Of a DNA stretch of 64,000 nucleotides, positions 49,611 through 57,858 are shown one piece after another. The translations under genes and the position numbers were made by a program. Position 1 is the first letter of the stretch. Every line of letters begins with the position of its first letter. The notes beneath the pieces are model-generated. The model searched no databases. It was not told where the DNA came from and saw only the letters and a list, made by a program, of their open reading frames with translations. This stretch comes from Rubellimicrobium roseum (lineage in GTDB: Bacteria > Pseudomonadota > Alphaproteobacteria > Rhodobacterales > Rhodobacteraceae), in NCBI RefSeq assembly GCF_006152145.1, contig NZ_VDFV01000017.1, positions 1-64,000 on the forward strand. Direction: 5' to 3'.

Positions 49611-52600
49611 ATGACCTCCGACCTCCTGATCGTCGACCCGGACCCTGCCAGACGCGCCGGGCTCTTGGACCGGCTGGGCGGGACCGTCCCCTGGCGCGAG
49701 GCGGCCACGGGGCGCGCGGGCCTGGAGGAGGTCCGGCGCCGGCGCCCCGAGGCGCTCCTGCTGGCCACGTACCTGCCGGACATGGACCTTGCCGCGTTCC
49801 TGCACGCCCTTCGCGAACCCCAGGAGGATCTGGCGGTCGCCGTGGTTCTCCTGGCCGATCCGGCGGACGAAGCGGCCGTGGTCACGGGCCTGCGCGAAGG
49901 GGCCGGTGACCATGTGGACCCGGCGCGGATCGACGGCGCGGGGCTCCGCTGCGCCATTCGGGTGGCGCAGGACCGGCTGGAGATGCGGCGGGCCCAGGCG
50001 ACCGCCCTGCGGGAGAACGAGGCCAACCTGCGCCGCCGCGAGGCCGAGCTCGCCCGCGCGCATCGGGTCGGCCGCTCGGGCGGGCACGAGGTGGACCTGC
50101 GGGGCCCGCCCTTCCGCTCGCGCCGCTCGCCCGAATATCTCGCGCTGCACGGCCTGCCCCCGGAGGCCTGGAACGAGTCGCACGAGGACTGGCTGAGCCG
50201 GGTCCACCCGGACGACCGGGAGCGGACCGAGCGCGCCTTCCTCGACGCGCTGACCGGATCGGAGGACGAGTATCGCGTCGAATACCGCATCGTCCGCCCC
50301 AGCGACGGCGCGACGCGCTGGATCTCCGTGCTGGCCGAGATCGAGCGCGACGCGGAAGGGAAGCCGCTGCGCCTCTTTGGAACCCATACGGACGTCACGG
50401 ACCGCAAGCTTGACGAGGAGCGGCTGCGCCTCGCGCTCGAGGCGGTGAACGGGATCGTCTACGACTGGGACATCCCCAGCGGGCAGGTGCTGCGCAGCGG
50501 GCAGGTGCAAGAGATCACGGGCTTCGACCCGGCCGGGATGCCCGCCGAGGCCAGCTGGTGGCACGAGCGGACCCATCCCGAGGACCTACCCCGGCTCGCC
50601 GCCGAAGCGCGGGCCGCCTTCGAGGCGGGAGCCGAGCGGCTCGAGGCGGAATACCGGTTCCGCCACCGCGACGGCCGCTGGCTGCAGCTGGCCGACCGCG
50701 CCCTGATCCTGCGCGGGCCGGAGGGGCCGGTGCGCCTGATCGGCAGCACGGTCGACGTCACCGCGCGTCGGCACGCCATGGCGGCCCTGCGCGACAGCGA
50801 GAGCCGCTACCGCGCCATCTTCGAGAATGCCGCCGTCGGCGTGGGCCGGGTGAGCCTGTCGGACATGCGCTGCCTCGATGTCAACGACGCGCTCTGCGCG
50901 ATGCTGGGCTACACGCGCGAGGAGCTTCTGGCCCAGCCCTGGTCCCGGATCACCCATCCCGACGACGTGGAGCGTGACCTTTCGCAGTTCCGGCGCATGT
51001 CGGTTGGCGAGATCGACCGCTACGACGTCGAGAAGCGTTACCTGCGCAAGGACGGCCGCGTGGTCTGGGCGCGCTTGGCCGTGTCGCTCGTGCGCGACGC
51101 CGAGGGGCGGCCCGACTTCGAGATCGCCGTCGTCGAGGACATCACCGACCAGAAGATATCGGAGACGGCGCGACGCCAGAGCGAGGAGCGCTTCCGGCGG
51201 GTGATCGAAACCAACATCCTCGCCTTCGGCATCGGCGACCCCGACGGACGCGTCACCTATGTGAACGAGGCCTTCCTTCAGCTGGTCGGGCACAGCCGGG
51301 CCGAGTTCGAGGCGGGACTTCTCGACTGGCGCGCGCTGACCCCACCCGAGCACCGGGCGCTCGACGACGGCAAGATGGCGGAACTGCGCCGCAGCGGAAC
51401 GGCTGCACCCTACGAAAAGGAATATGTTCTGCGCGACGGGCGCCGCGTTCCGATCCTCGTGGCGCTGACGCTGGCCGATCCCGAGGACGAGGAGCACGTG
51501 GCGGTCATCGTGGACCTGTCGGCGCAGAAGGCCGCCGAAGCCGCGCTCGCCCGCGCCAACGAGGCCTTGGAGGCCACGGTGGCCGATCGCACGCGCGAGC
51601 TGACCGAAACCGCCCGCGAGCTGGCCGCCGAGATGCGGCGGCGCGAGAAGGCGCAGGCCGACCTCCTCCAGGCGCAGAAGCTGGAGGCGCTAGGCCAGCT
51701 CACCGGGGGAATCGCACATGACTTCAACAACGTGCTGGCCGCGGTGCTGGGCACCTGTCGCCTGATCGCGCGGCGCACGCAGGACCCCGACGTGCGCGAT
51801 CTCGTCCGCCACGGCGAGGCGGCGGCCGAGCGGGGCAGCGCCCTCGTGCGCCAGCTCACCGCCTTCGCGCGGCGCAGCCAGCTTGCCCCGATCCGGCTCG
51901 ACCCCGCCTCGGCCCTGCCCCGGATCGAGCCTCTGATCGGCCAGGCCCTGGGCGCCGGCATCGCCTGCGAGATCTCCGTCGAGGACGGCGTCTGGCCGGT
52001 GCAGGTCGATTCCCATGCGCTCGAGATCGCGCTGGTGCATCTCGCCGCGAACGCGCGCGACGCCATGCCGGGGGGTGGCCGGCTGCGCATCCTGGCGCGC
52101 AACGAGGTGGGCTCGGGCGGCGAGCCGGACGGCGTGGCCTTCGTCGTTCAGGACACGGGCACTGGCATGGAGCCCGAGGTGCTTGCCCGCGCGGTCGAGC
52201 CCTTCTTCACCACCAAGGGCCCCGGCGAGGGGCCCGGCCTGGGGCTCGCGATGGTCCATGGCTTCGCCGAGCAGTCGGGCGGGCGCCTGCGGCTCGACAG
52301 CCGGCTCGGCGAAGGCACCACCGTCACGATCTGGCTGCCCCGCGCACCGGGCTTCGCTGCGCCCGCCGCGCCGGCCGAGGCGGGGTCCCACGGGAACGCG
52401 GGCCTCCTGCTCGTGGACGACGACCCGGCGCTGCGGGCGGTCACGGCGGCGCACCTGCGGGACCTGGGATACCGTGTGGCCGAGGCGTCGGGCGGCGAGG
52501 AGGCGCTGAGCGTGGCGCAGGGCGCCCATGCGCCCGACCTCGTGGTGACCGACGTCGTGATGCCGGGAATGGACGGAGTAGCGCTGGCGGCCCGGCTGCG

Positions 52601-52778
52601 GGCCGAGCGGCCCGACCTGCCCATCCTCTTCATGACCGGCCACGCCGGGACCCGGGCGCTCGCGGGAGAGGTCGTGCTGCGCAAGCCCTTCTCCGAGGAC
52701 GAGCTGTCGCGCCGGATTCTCCAGATGCTGGGGCGCGTGCCCGTCGAGGGCGAGGCGGTCCCGGCGGCCCCCGGCTGA
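49611..52778 (+). CDS. Multi-PAS hybrid histidine kinase with degenerate N-terminal receiver
   Basis: A 1055-residue soluble sensor kinase. The N-terminal ~120 residues are receiver-like (LLIVDPDP), but the phosphoacceptor position in LLLATYLPDMD lacks Asp. About four PAS/PAC modules follow (PAC endings such as GTHTDVTDRK, GSTVDVTAR, VVEDITDQK), then a coiled coil (ATVADRTRELTETARELAAEMRRREKAQ). The HisKA box is LTGGIAHDFNNVLAAVLG, the ATPase has HLAANARDAMPGGG and GPGLGLAMVHG, and the C-terminal receiver has VTDVVMPGMDG. Start ATG 49611. It is divergent from the HD-GYP operon with 259 bp between and may feed the same pathway. Confidence 0.93.
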   Translation: MTSDLLIVDPDPARRAGLLDRLGGTVPWREAATGRAGLEEVRRRRPEALLLATYLPDMDLAAFLHALREPQEDLAVAVVLLADPADEAAVVTGLREGAGDHVDPARIDGAGLRCAIRVAQDRLEMRRAQATALRENEANLRRREAELARAHRVGRSGGHEVDLRGPPFRSRRSPEYLALHGLPPEAWNESHEDWLSRVHPDDRERTERAFLDALTGSEDEYRVEYRIVRPSDGATRWISVLAEIERDAEGKPLRLFGTHTDVTDRKLDEERLRLALEAVNGIVYDWDIPSGQVLRSGQVQEITGFDPAGMPAEASWWHERTHPEDLPRLAAEARAAFEAGAERLEAEYRFRHRDGRWLQLADRALILRGPEGPVRLIGSTVDVTARRHAMAALRDSESRYRAIFENAAVGVGRVSLSDMRCLDVNDALCAMLGYTREELLAQPWSRITHPDDVERDLSQFRRMSVGEIDRYDVEKRYLRKDGRVVWARLAVSLVRDAEGRPDFEIAVVEDITDQKISETARRQSEERFRRVIETNILAFGIGDPDGRVTYVNEAFLQLVGHSRAEFEAGLLDWRALTPPEHRALDDGKMAELRRSGTAAPYEKEYVLRDGRRVPILVALTLADPEDEEHVAVIVDLSAQKAAEAALARANEALEATVADRTRELTETARELAAEMRRREKAQADLLQAQKLEALGQLTGGIAHDFNNVLAAVLGTCRLIARRTQDPDVRDLVRHGEAAAERGSALVRQLTAFARRSQLAPIRLDPASALPRIEPLIGQALGAGIACEISVEDGVWPVQVDSHALEIALVHLAANARDAMPGGGRLRILARNEVGSGGEPDGVAFVVQDTGTGMEPEVLARAVEPFFTTKGPGEGPGLGLAMVHGFAEQSGGRLRLDSRLGEGTTVTIWLPRAPGFAAPAAPAEAGSHGNAGLLLVDDDPALRAVTAAHLRDLGYRVAEASGGEEALSVAQGAHAPDLVVTDVVMPGMDGVALAARLRAERPDLPILFMTGHAGTRALAGEVVLRKPFSEDELSRRILQMLGRVPVEGEAVPAAPG

Positions 52779-52823
52779 CCCCCTGGACGCCGGGGACGGA
52801 CCCGGCCTAGGCTCCGCCCCATC

Positions 52824-53480
52824 ATGACGCCGCTTTTCCCCCCCCGCCCCCTGCCGCTCCTGCCCATCCTCGGCCAGCCCGAGGGCTACCCCGTAGCCCG
52901 CATCTTCTGCGTGGGGCGCAACTACGCCGCCCACGCCGCCGAGATGGGCAACGAGGTGGACCGCGAGGCCCCCTTCTGGTTCACCAAGTCTCCCTTCGGG
53001 CTGATCCCCTCGGGCGCGGCCCTGCCCTACCCGCCCGGCACCCGCGACCTCCACCACGAGGTCGAACTGGTCGTGGCCCTGGGCGAGGGCGGCCAGCCCT
53101 GGGGCGTCGCCTGCGGGCTCGACATGACGCGCCGCGACCTCCAAGCCCGCGCCAAGGAGGGCCGCAAGCCCTGGGACACGTCCAAGGACTGGGAAGGCTC
53201 GGCCGTGGTGGGACCGCTGCGGCCGGGCGCGGCGCTGGGCGACGCGGCCATCCGGCTCTGGGTGAACGGCGCGCTGCGGCAGGACGCACGGCTGTCCGAC
53301 ATGGTATGGGACCTGTCTTCGCTGCTGCGCCATCTGGGCGGGCTCTACAGGCTAGGGCCCGGCGACCTGCTGATGACGGGGACGCCCGCCGGCGTGGGCG
53401 CCGTGGAGCCCGGCGACAGGCTGCGGGGCGAGGTGGACGGCCTGCCTCCGGTCGAGCTGACCATCGGGCCTCCGGACTGA
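52824..53480 (+). CDS. Fumarylacetoacetate hydrolase (FAH) family protein
   Basis: A 218-residue FAH-fold enzyme of the short oxaloacetate decarboxylase/acylpyruvase type. RIFCVGRNYAAHAAEMGNE is the family opening. Metal ligands are expected in HHEVELVVALG (two Glu) and GLDMTRRDLQ (Asp). KSWDTSKDWE-like KPWDTSKDWEGSAVVG and LLMTGTPAGVG are conserved. It likely hydrolyses C-C bonds of acylpyruvates or decarboxylates oxaloacetate. It sits 45 bp after the kinase but looks metabolically unrelated. Confidence 0.92.
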   Translation: MTPLFPPRPLPLLPILGQPEGYPVARIFCVGRNYAAHAAEMGNEVDREAPFWFTKSPFGLIPSGAALPYPPGTRDLHHEVELVVALGEGGQPWGVACGLDMTRRDLQARAKEGRKPWDTSKDWEGSAVVGPLRPGAALGDAAIRLWVNGALRQDARLSDMVWDLSSLLRHLGGLYRLGPGDLLMTGTPAGVGAVEPGDRLRGEVDGLPPVELTIGPPD

Positions 53481-53536
53481 GCGGTCGCGGCGTCTGTCAC
53501 GCACCTGTCACGGTCGGACGCTAGACAGCGACGATC

Positions 53537-53764
53537 ATGAGCCAGGACCGTGAACTCGCCGCTCTATTGCCTGCGGGCCTCGACCTCGTGCTCGAGGCCC
53601 TCGACCGCGTGACCGCCATGGCCGACGATTCGGATCGCGACACGCTGGCCTTCAACATCCTCGTGAATGCGCTGGCGACGGTCCTGGAGCGCCTCCGGGC
53701 GGAGGACCCGGAGGAGCATCGCGTTCATTTGGCCATGGCGCAGGCGCTCCTGCGCGACGGCTGA
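53537..53764 (+). CDS. Small acidic helical protein of unknown function
   Basis: A 75-residue, almost entirely helical acidic protein (ELAALLPAGLDLVLEALDRVTAMADDSDRDTLAFNILVNALATVLERLR). There are no cysteines, membrane helix or recognised motif. It lies 56 bp after the FAH gene. The frame has strong third-position GC bias and a regular amphipathic pattern. No function is proposed. Confidence 0.55.
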   Translation: MSQDRELAALLPAGLDLVLEALDRVTAMADDSDRDTLAFNILVNALATVLERLRAEDPEEHRVHLAMAQALLRDG

Positions 53765-53768
53765 GGCC

Positions 53769-53954
53769 TCAGGCGCGCGGCAGGATGTCCTCGAGCCGGA
53801 CGGAGGTCGTCCAGCCGATCCGCCCGTCCTCGTCGGTCTCGTCCTGCACGTCGATCCGCACGGTTCGGCCCGGCAGGACCGGCCGGGGCTGTGCCTCGGC
53901 GATGCGGGTCACGAGGCTGCGTTCGGCGGGCGTGAGCTTGCGCCGCTGGGTCAT
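53769..53954 (-). CDS. Small protein of unknown function
   Basis: A 61-residue protein: a basic helical start (TQRRKLTPAERSLVTRIAEAQPRP), then strands VRIDVQDETDEDGRIGWTTSVRLEDILPRA. The ATG at 53954 has GGAG at good spacing. It is convergent with the preceding small gene, four bases apart. It could be a toxin-antitoxin-like or regulatory peptide, but no motif supports this. Confidence 0.5.
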   Translation of the reverse strand: MTQRRKLTPAERSLVTRIAEAQPRPVLPGRTVRIDVQDETDEDGRIGWTTSVRLEDILPRA

Positions 53955-54169
53955 GATGGTCTCCGGTCGTCATGGGGGAGTGGGGCAAGGACCGCTTCGG
54001 AACGAAAGGATGATGTCGTCGCACGGGGTCCTGCCTGTTCGGACGGCGAGTGCCCTCCGGGTGAGCGCAGGCCTAGGCGAAGCGAGCCGTGGGCTCAAGC
54101 CCCCGGGCGCGACGGATCGCCACGCCCCGCCCCTTTTCCTCCGAGGCGCTCCAACCTATCTGACCGTTC

Positions 54170-54532
54170 ATGCCGCACCGCAGCATCCCGCAACGCCAGC
54201 TCGACGACGCTGCCTTCCCGATCCGGGTGAAGCTCTGGGTCCCGGACATGGGACTCGGGCCGGTCCTCCTCGACGTGCTGCGCTGGCTGCGGTGCGAGGT
54301 GGGCGAGGCCAACTTCGCGCATCACGAAGGGGAGACCCTGGAGCGGGAGGCGCTGGCGATCCACTTCCGCCGGATCGAGGATGCGACGGCCTTCCTGTCG
54401 GCCTTTCCGCAATTGCGGCTCCTCGACGAGACGACCTCGCGCGCCTATGGCACCCAGGTCCGGACCCCCGGCGCGCCGATGCCACGCAGGTCGGGCCGCG
54501 ACGGGCGCCGGACCCCTCGCCGGCAAGGCTGA
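54170..54532 (+). CDS. Conserved-looking hypothetical protein
   Basis: A 120-residue protein. A compact domain at residues ~10-95 (FPIRVKLWVPDMGLGPVLLDVLRWLRCEVGEANFAHHEG, then AIHFRRIEDATAFLSAFPQLRLLDE) suggests an alpha/beta fold. It is followed by a basic Arg/Gly/Pro tail (PRRSGRDGRRTPRRQG) that could bind nucleic acid. There is no recognised family. It is convergent with ppk2, eight bases apart. Confidence 0.55.
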   Translation: MPHRSIPQRQLDDAAFPIRVKLWVPDMGLGPVLLDVLRWLRCEVGEANFAHHEGETLEREALAIHFRRIEDATAFLSAFPQLRLLDETTSRAYGTQVRTPGAPMPRRSGRDGRRTPRRQG

Positions 54533-54540
54533 GGGCGGCC

Positions 54541-55683
54541 TCAGTCCGCGCCGGGCAGGAGCGAGCGCAGCCGCGCGCCCCAGCCGCCCTCGCGCCGCCG
54601 GAGCGCGCGCCGACCTTCGGCATCGTCCGCTTCGGGGCTGGCCAGGACGGGGTTCCGCTCGGCCACCAGCCGCACAGGTTTGGGCGAGGGAGCGATCACG
54701 GCCGGAGCCGGCTGGACGGCTGGCTCGGGCGCCGCGGCCACCTCGGCGGCCGGGGGCTGACGGCCAAAGCGCTGGGGCACGTAGAGCTCCGGCGGCAGCA
54801 CGGCACGCTCGTAGTCCGTGTTGTAGACCCGGTCGGGAAGCTCGACCGGCTCGTGCGGGATCTCCTCGTAGGGGATCAGCGACAGGAAATGGTCGATGCA
54901 GTTGAGCCGCGCCGCGCGCTTGTCGTTGCCTTCGACGATGTACCAGGGCGCCTCGGGGATGTTGGTGCGCGCGAACATCTCCTCCTTGGCGCGGGTGTAG
55001 TCCTCCCAGCGCACACGCGACTGGAGGTCCATGGGCGAGAGCTTCCACTGCTTGAGGGGATCGTGGATGCGCACCAGGAAACGGAGCTGCTGCTCCTCGT
55101 CGGTGATCGAGAACCAGTACTTGATGACCCGGATGCCCGAGCGCACCAGCATCCGCTCGAACTCGGGCACGTCGTGGAAGAACTGCCCGACCTCGTCCTC
55201 CGAGGCGAAGCCCATGACGCGCTCCACCCCGGCCCGGTTGTACCACGAGCGGTCGAAGAGCACGATCTCGCCCCCCGCGGGCAGGTGCGGCACGTAGCGC
55301 TGGAAATACCACTGGCTCTTCTCGCGGTCCGAAGGCGCGGGCAGCGCCACGGTGCGCACCACGCGCGGGTTGAGCCGCTGGGTGATGCGCTTGATGACGC
55401 CCCCCTTCCCGGCCGAATCGCGCCCCTCGAACAGGATGACGACCTTTTCCTTGCGCGCCACCACCCAGTCCTGAAGCTTGATCAGCTCGGCCTGCAGCCG
55501 CAGCAGCTCGGGGAAGTAGATGTCGGCCGGCAGCGCATCGGGATGCGCGCGGCGGTACATCTCCTCCATCCGGCGCGACAGGATGACGTCGTCGAGCTCG
55601 ACCTCGCCGTCGTCGTCGATCACGCCGATGATGTCGAGCGGCCGGTCCTGATCCGGCTCCGTCGTCCTGCCCTGCACGGCCAT
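54541..55683 (-). CDS. ppk2: Polyphosphate kinase 2 (PPK2)
   Basis: A 380-residue PPK2-family kinase that transfers phosphate between polyphosphate and nucleotides. Walker A is FEGRDSAGKGG, the lid and Walker B region DRSWYNRAGVERVMGF, and SDREKSQWYFQRYVPHLP is diagnostic of class I. The kinase core ends near residue 300. The C-terminal ~80 residues are Pro/Ala-rich with a final basic segment, beyond the standard length. The start is ATG 55683, with GGGAGGG upstream; 12 upstream codons are ignored. Polyphosphate/ATP or GTP direction is unknown. Confidence 0.95.
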   Translation of the reverse strand: MAVQGRTTEPDQDRPLDIIGVIDDDGEVELDDVILSRRMEEMYRRAHPDALPADIYFPELLRLQAELIKLQDWVVARKEKVVILFEGRDSAGKGGVIKRITQRLNPRVVRTVALPAPSDREKSQWYFQRYVPHLPAGGEIVLFDRSWYNRAGVERVMGFASEDEVGQFFHDVPEFERMLVRSGIRVIKYWFSITDEEQQLRFLVRIHDPLKQWKLSPMDLQSRVRWEDYTRAKEEMFARTNIPEAPWYIVEGNDKRAARLNCIDHFLSLIPYEEIPHEPVELPDRVYNTDYERAVLPPELYVPQRFGRQPPAAEVAAAPEPAVQPAPAVIAPSPKPVRLVAERNPVLASPEADDAEGRRALRRREGGWGARLRSLLPGAD

Positions 55684-55743
55684 GGCGGCCCTCCCGATCC
55701 GTTGGGGGTAGCTGAGCACAGGATTGTATCCGGGCCGTGTCAG

Positions 55744-55777
55744 GGGGTCACTTCAACAATCATGTTCGATTGACCCC
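55744..55777. repeat. Inverted repeat in the ppk2-acyltransferase promoter region
   Basis: GGGGTCA (55744-55750) and TGACCCC (55771-55777) are exact inverted copies 20 bases apart. The spacer holds a smaller AACA/TGTT pair. It lies 61 bp upstream of the ppk2 start and 129 bp upstream of the acyltransferase start. It looks like an operator for a dimeric regulator, or a short mRNA structure. Confidence 0.4.
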
Positions 55778-55905
55778 AATCCGGCAACAGCACCGACCTG
55801 AGCGGTCCGGCGGACGATGGGGGTCTGACCGGGGGGCCACGCCGCCACAGGAATGCCGCAAAGGCTTCACAGGCCGGTTGCAAACTCCGTCGTAGTGGTC
55901 GGCGA

Positions 55906-56844
55906 ATGCCACCCGGGACCCACGCCGTGACCCTGACCGCCCAAGCCGCCCGCGAGATCAGCTACGCCAGCAGCGCCGCCACCCCGTCGGGGCGCGCGGT
56001 GATCCGCCTTCTGGAGAACGCGACAGGACGGATCGGGCTCATCCGCCGGGCGCGCGGATACGAGTCCGAGATGTCCGGCGGCGCGAGCTTCTACGAGGTG
56101 ATGTATCGCCGCTACGGCCTGCGGCTGGAGGTGACGGGCGCTCTGGAGACGATCCCGGCCGAGGGACCGGTCGTCGTCGTGTCCAACCACCCTTACGGCG
56201 TCCTCGACGGGCTGACGATGGCGCATATCCTGTGCGGCCGGCGCGGAGGCGACTTCCGCATCCTCGCCAACAGCGTGTTCCGGCATGTCCCGCACCTGGG
56301 ACCCAACATCCTGCCCGTCGATTTCGAGGAGTCGCGCGAGGCCGCGTCGCGCAACCTCGCCTCGCGCGCCGAGGCGCTGCGCTACCTTGCGGGGGGCGGC
56401 GCCATCGGCGTCTTTCCGGGCGGCACCGTGTCCACGGCGGCCACCCCCTTCGGGCCGCCGCTCGACCCGGCCTGGCGCAGCTTCACCGCCAGGATGATCG
56501 CGCGCTCGGGCGCGACCGTGGTTCCCCTCTTCTTCGAGGGGCGGACCTCGCGGCTGTTCCAGGTGGCGAGCCACCTGCACATGACCTTGCGGCTCGGGCT
56601 CCTGATCCACGAGTTCGGACGGCGCACCGACGGCCCCGTGCGGGTCGTGGTAGGCGAGCCGATCCCCCGTGGCCGGCTCGACGCCTTCGGGCCGGACTCG
56701 CGGGGGATGATGGCTTTCCTTCGGCGCGAGACCTACGCGCTCTCGCCCCGTCCCGTCCCCCTGGATGCGCTCGGCCACGAGTTCGAGGAGCGGCACCGGC
56801 GGCCGGAGCGGGAGATCCCCGCCCCGGCGCCCGCTCATTCGTAG
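55906..56844 (+). CDS. Lysophospholipid acyltransferase-like protein
   Basis: A 312-residue PlsC-superfamily protein. The acceptor-site histidine is in NHPYGVLDG: His95 and Asp101 are five residues apart (H-x5-D) rather than the usual H-x4-D. The later motif is FPGGTVST where FPEGTRS is typical. This matches the hemolysin-like branch of acyltransferases. No strong membrane helix is evident. The start may be ATG 55906 or a GTG seven codons later (55927). The gene overlaps convergent cydB by ten bases. Confidence 0.8.
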   Translation: MPPGTHAVTLTAQAAREISYASSAATPSGRAVIRLLENATGRIGLIRRARGYESEMSGGASFYEVMYRRYGLRLEVTGALETIPAEGPVVVVSNHPYGVLDGLTMAHILCGRRGGDFRILANSVFRHVPHLGPNILPVDFEESREAASRNLASRAEALRYLAGGGAIGVFPGGTVSTAATPFGPPLDPAWRSFTARMIARSGATVVPLFFEGRTSRLFQVASHLHMTLRLGLLIHEFGRRTDGPVRVVVGEPIPRGRLDAFGPDSRGMMAFLRRETYALSPRPVPLDALGHEFEERHRRPEREIPAPAPAHS

Positions 56845-57848
56845 GCCAGGTCCCCGGCCTTGCCCCGGAAGACCCAGTAGGTGAAGGCCGTGACGGCCGC
56901 GATCACCGGCAGGGCGAAGAGAGCGCCCACGAAGATGATCAGCAGGCTCTCCGGCGCGGCGGCGGCTTCCCAGACCGTGAGCTGGCCGGGCACGACGTAG
57001 GGGAAGAACGAGAAGGCGAGCCCGTGGAAGGCGAGCGCGAAGACCGCGACGGCCCCCGCGAAGGGCAGCCAGTTCCAGCGGTCCCCCTCGCGCGGGTAGC
57101 GCGCCAGCGCCACCCAGAGCCCCCAGAGCAGGAGCCCCGTCACCACCGGCACCGGGGCCAGCAGGATGAGGTTCGGGAACGAGAACCACTTGTCGAAGAT
57201 CCGCTCGCTCACCAGCGGCGTGACGACCGACACCGCCACGAGACCCAGCGCCGCCAGGGTCAGCGTCTCGCGCGCCCAGGCGGCAGCGCGGCTCTGAAGG
57301 TCGCCCGAGGTCCGCATGACGAGCCAGGCCGCCCCGATGAAGGCATAGGCCGAGGCCAGCCCCAGCGCCGTCAGGCCCGAGAAGGCCAGAGCCGCCACGC
57401 TCCGGTCGAAGCCCAGGATGTACTGCCCCAGCATCCAGCCCTGCGACAGCGCCGCCAGCGTGGAGCCCGCGAGGAACGCCCGGTCCCAGTGGGCCTTGCG
57501 CGCCGGAGCCATCTTGGTGCGGAACTTGAAGGCGACGCCCCGCAGGATCAGCCCCACCAGCATCAGCGCCACCGGCAGGTAGAGGTGGCTCAGGATCACC
57601 CCGTGCGCCATGGGGAAGGCCACGAGAAGAAGCCCAACGGCCAGCACGAGCCAGGTCTCGTTGGCATCCCAGAACGGGCCGATGGAGGCGATCATCGTGT
57701 CGCGCTCGGCCTCGCTCCGGGTGCCGCCCAGGAGCATCCCCACACCCAGGTCGTAGCCGTCGAGGATGACGTAAAGGAGGATGGCCGTCCCCATGAGCGC
57801 CGCGAAGGCGACCGGGAGCCAGGTGGCGGAGGTGGCGATCAGGTCCAT
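56835..57848 (-). CDS. cydB: Cytochrome bd-type quinol oxidase subunit II (CydB/CioB)
   Basis: A 337-residue polytopic membrane subunit with about eight helices. YVILDGYDLGVGMLLGG, FWDANETWLVLAVGLLLVAFPMAHG and LRGVAFKFR are the hallmark segments. It pairs with CydA in the quinol oxidase; the branch lacking the long Q-loop is often called the cyanide-insensitive oxidase. The ATG has GGAGG upstream and lies ten bases after the cydA stop. No cydX or cydCD is adjacent. Confidence 0.96.
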   Translation of the reverse strand: MDLIATSATWLPVAFAALMGTAILLYVILDGYDLGVGMLLGGTRSEAERDTMIASIGPFWDANETWLVLAVGLLLVAFPMAHGVILSHLYLPVALMLVGLILRGVAFKFRTKMAPARKAHWDRAFLAGSTLAALSQGWMLGQYILGFDRSVAALAFSGLTALGLASAYAFIGAAWLVMRTSGDLQSRAAAWARETLTLAALGLVAVSVVTPLVSERIFDKWFSFPNLILLAPVPVVTGLLLWGLWVALARYPREGDRWNWLPFAGAVAVFALAFHGLAFSFFPYVVPGQLTVWEAAAAPESLLIIFVGALFALPVIAAVTAFTYWVFRGKAGDLAYE

Positions 57849-57858
57849 GGAAACCTCC

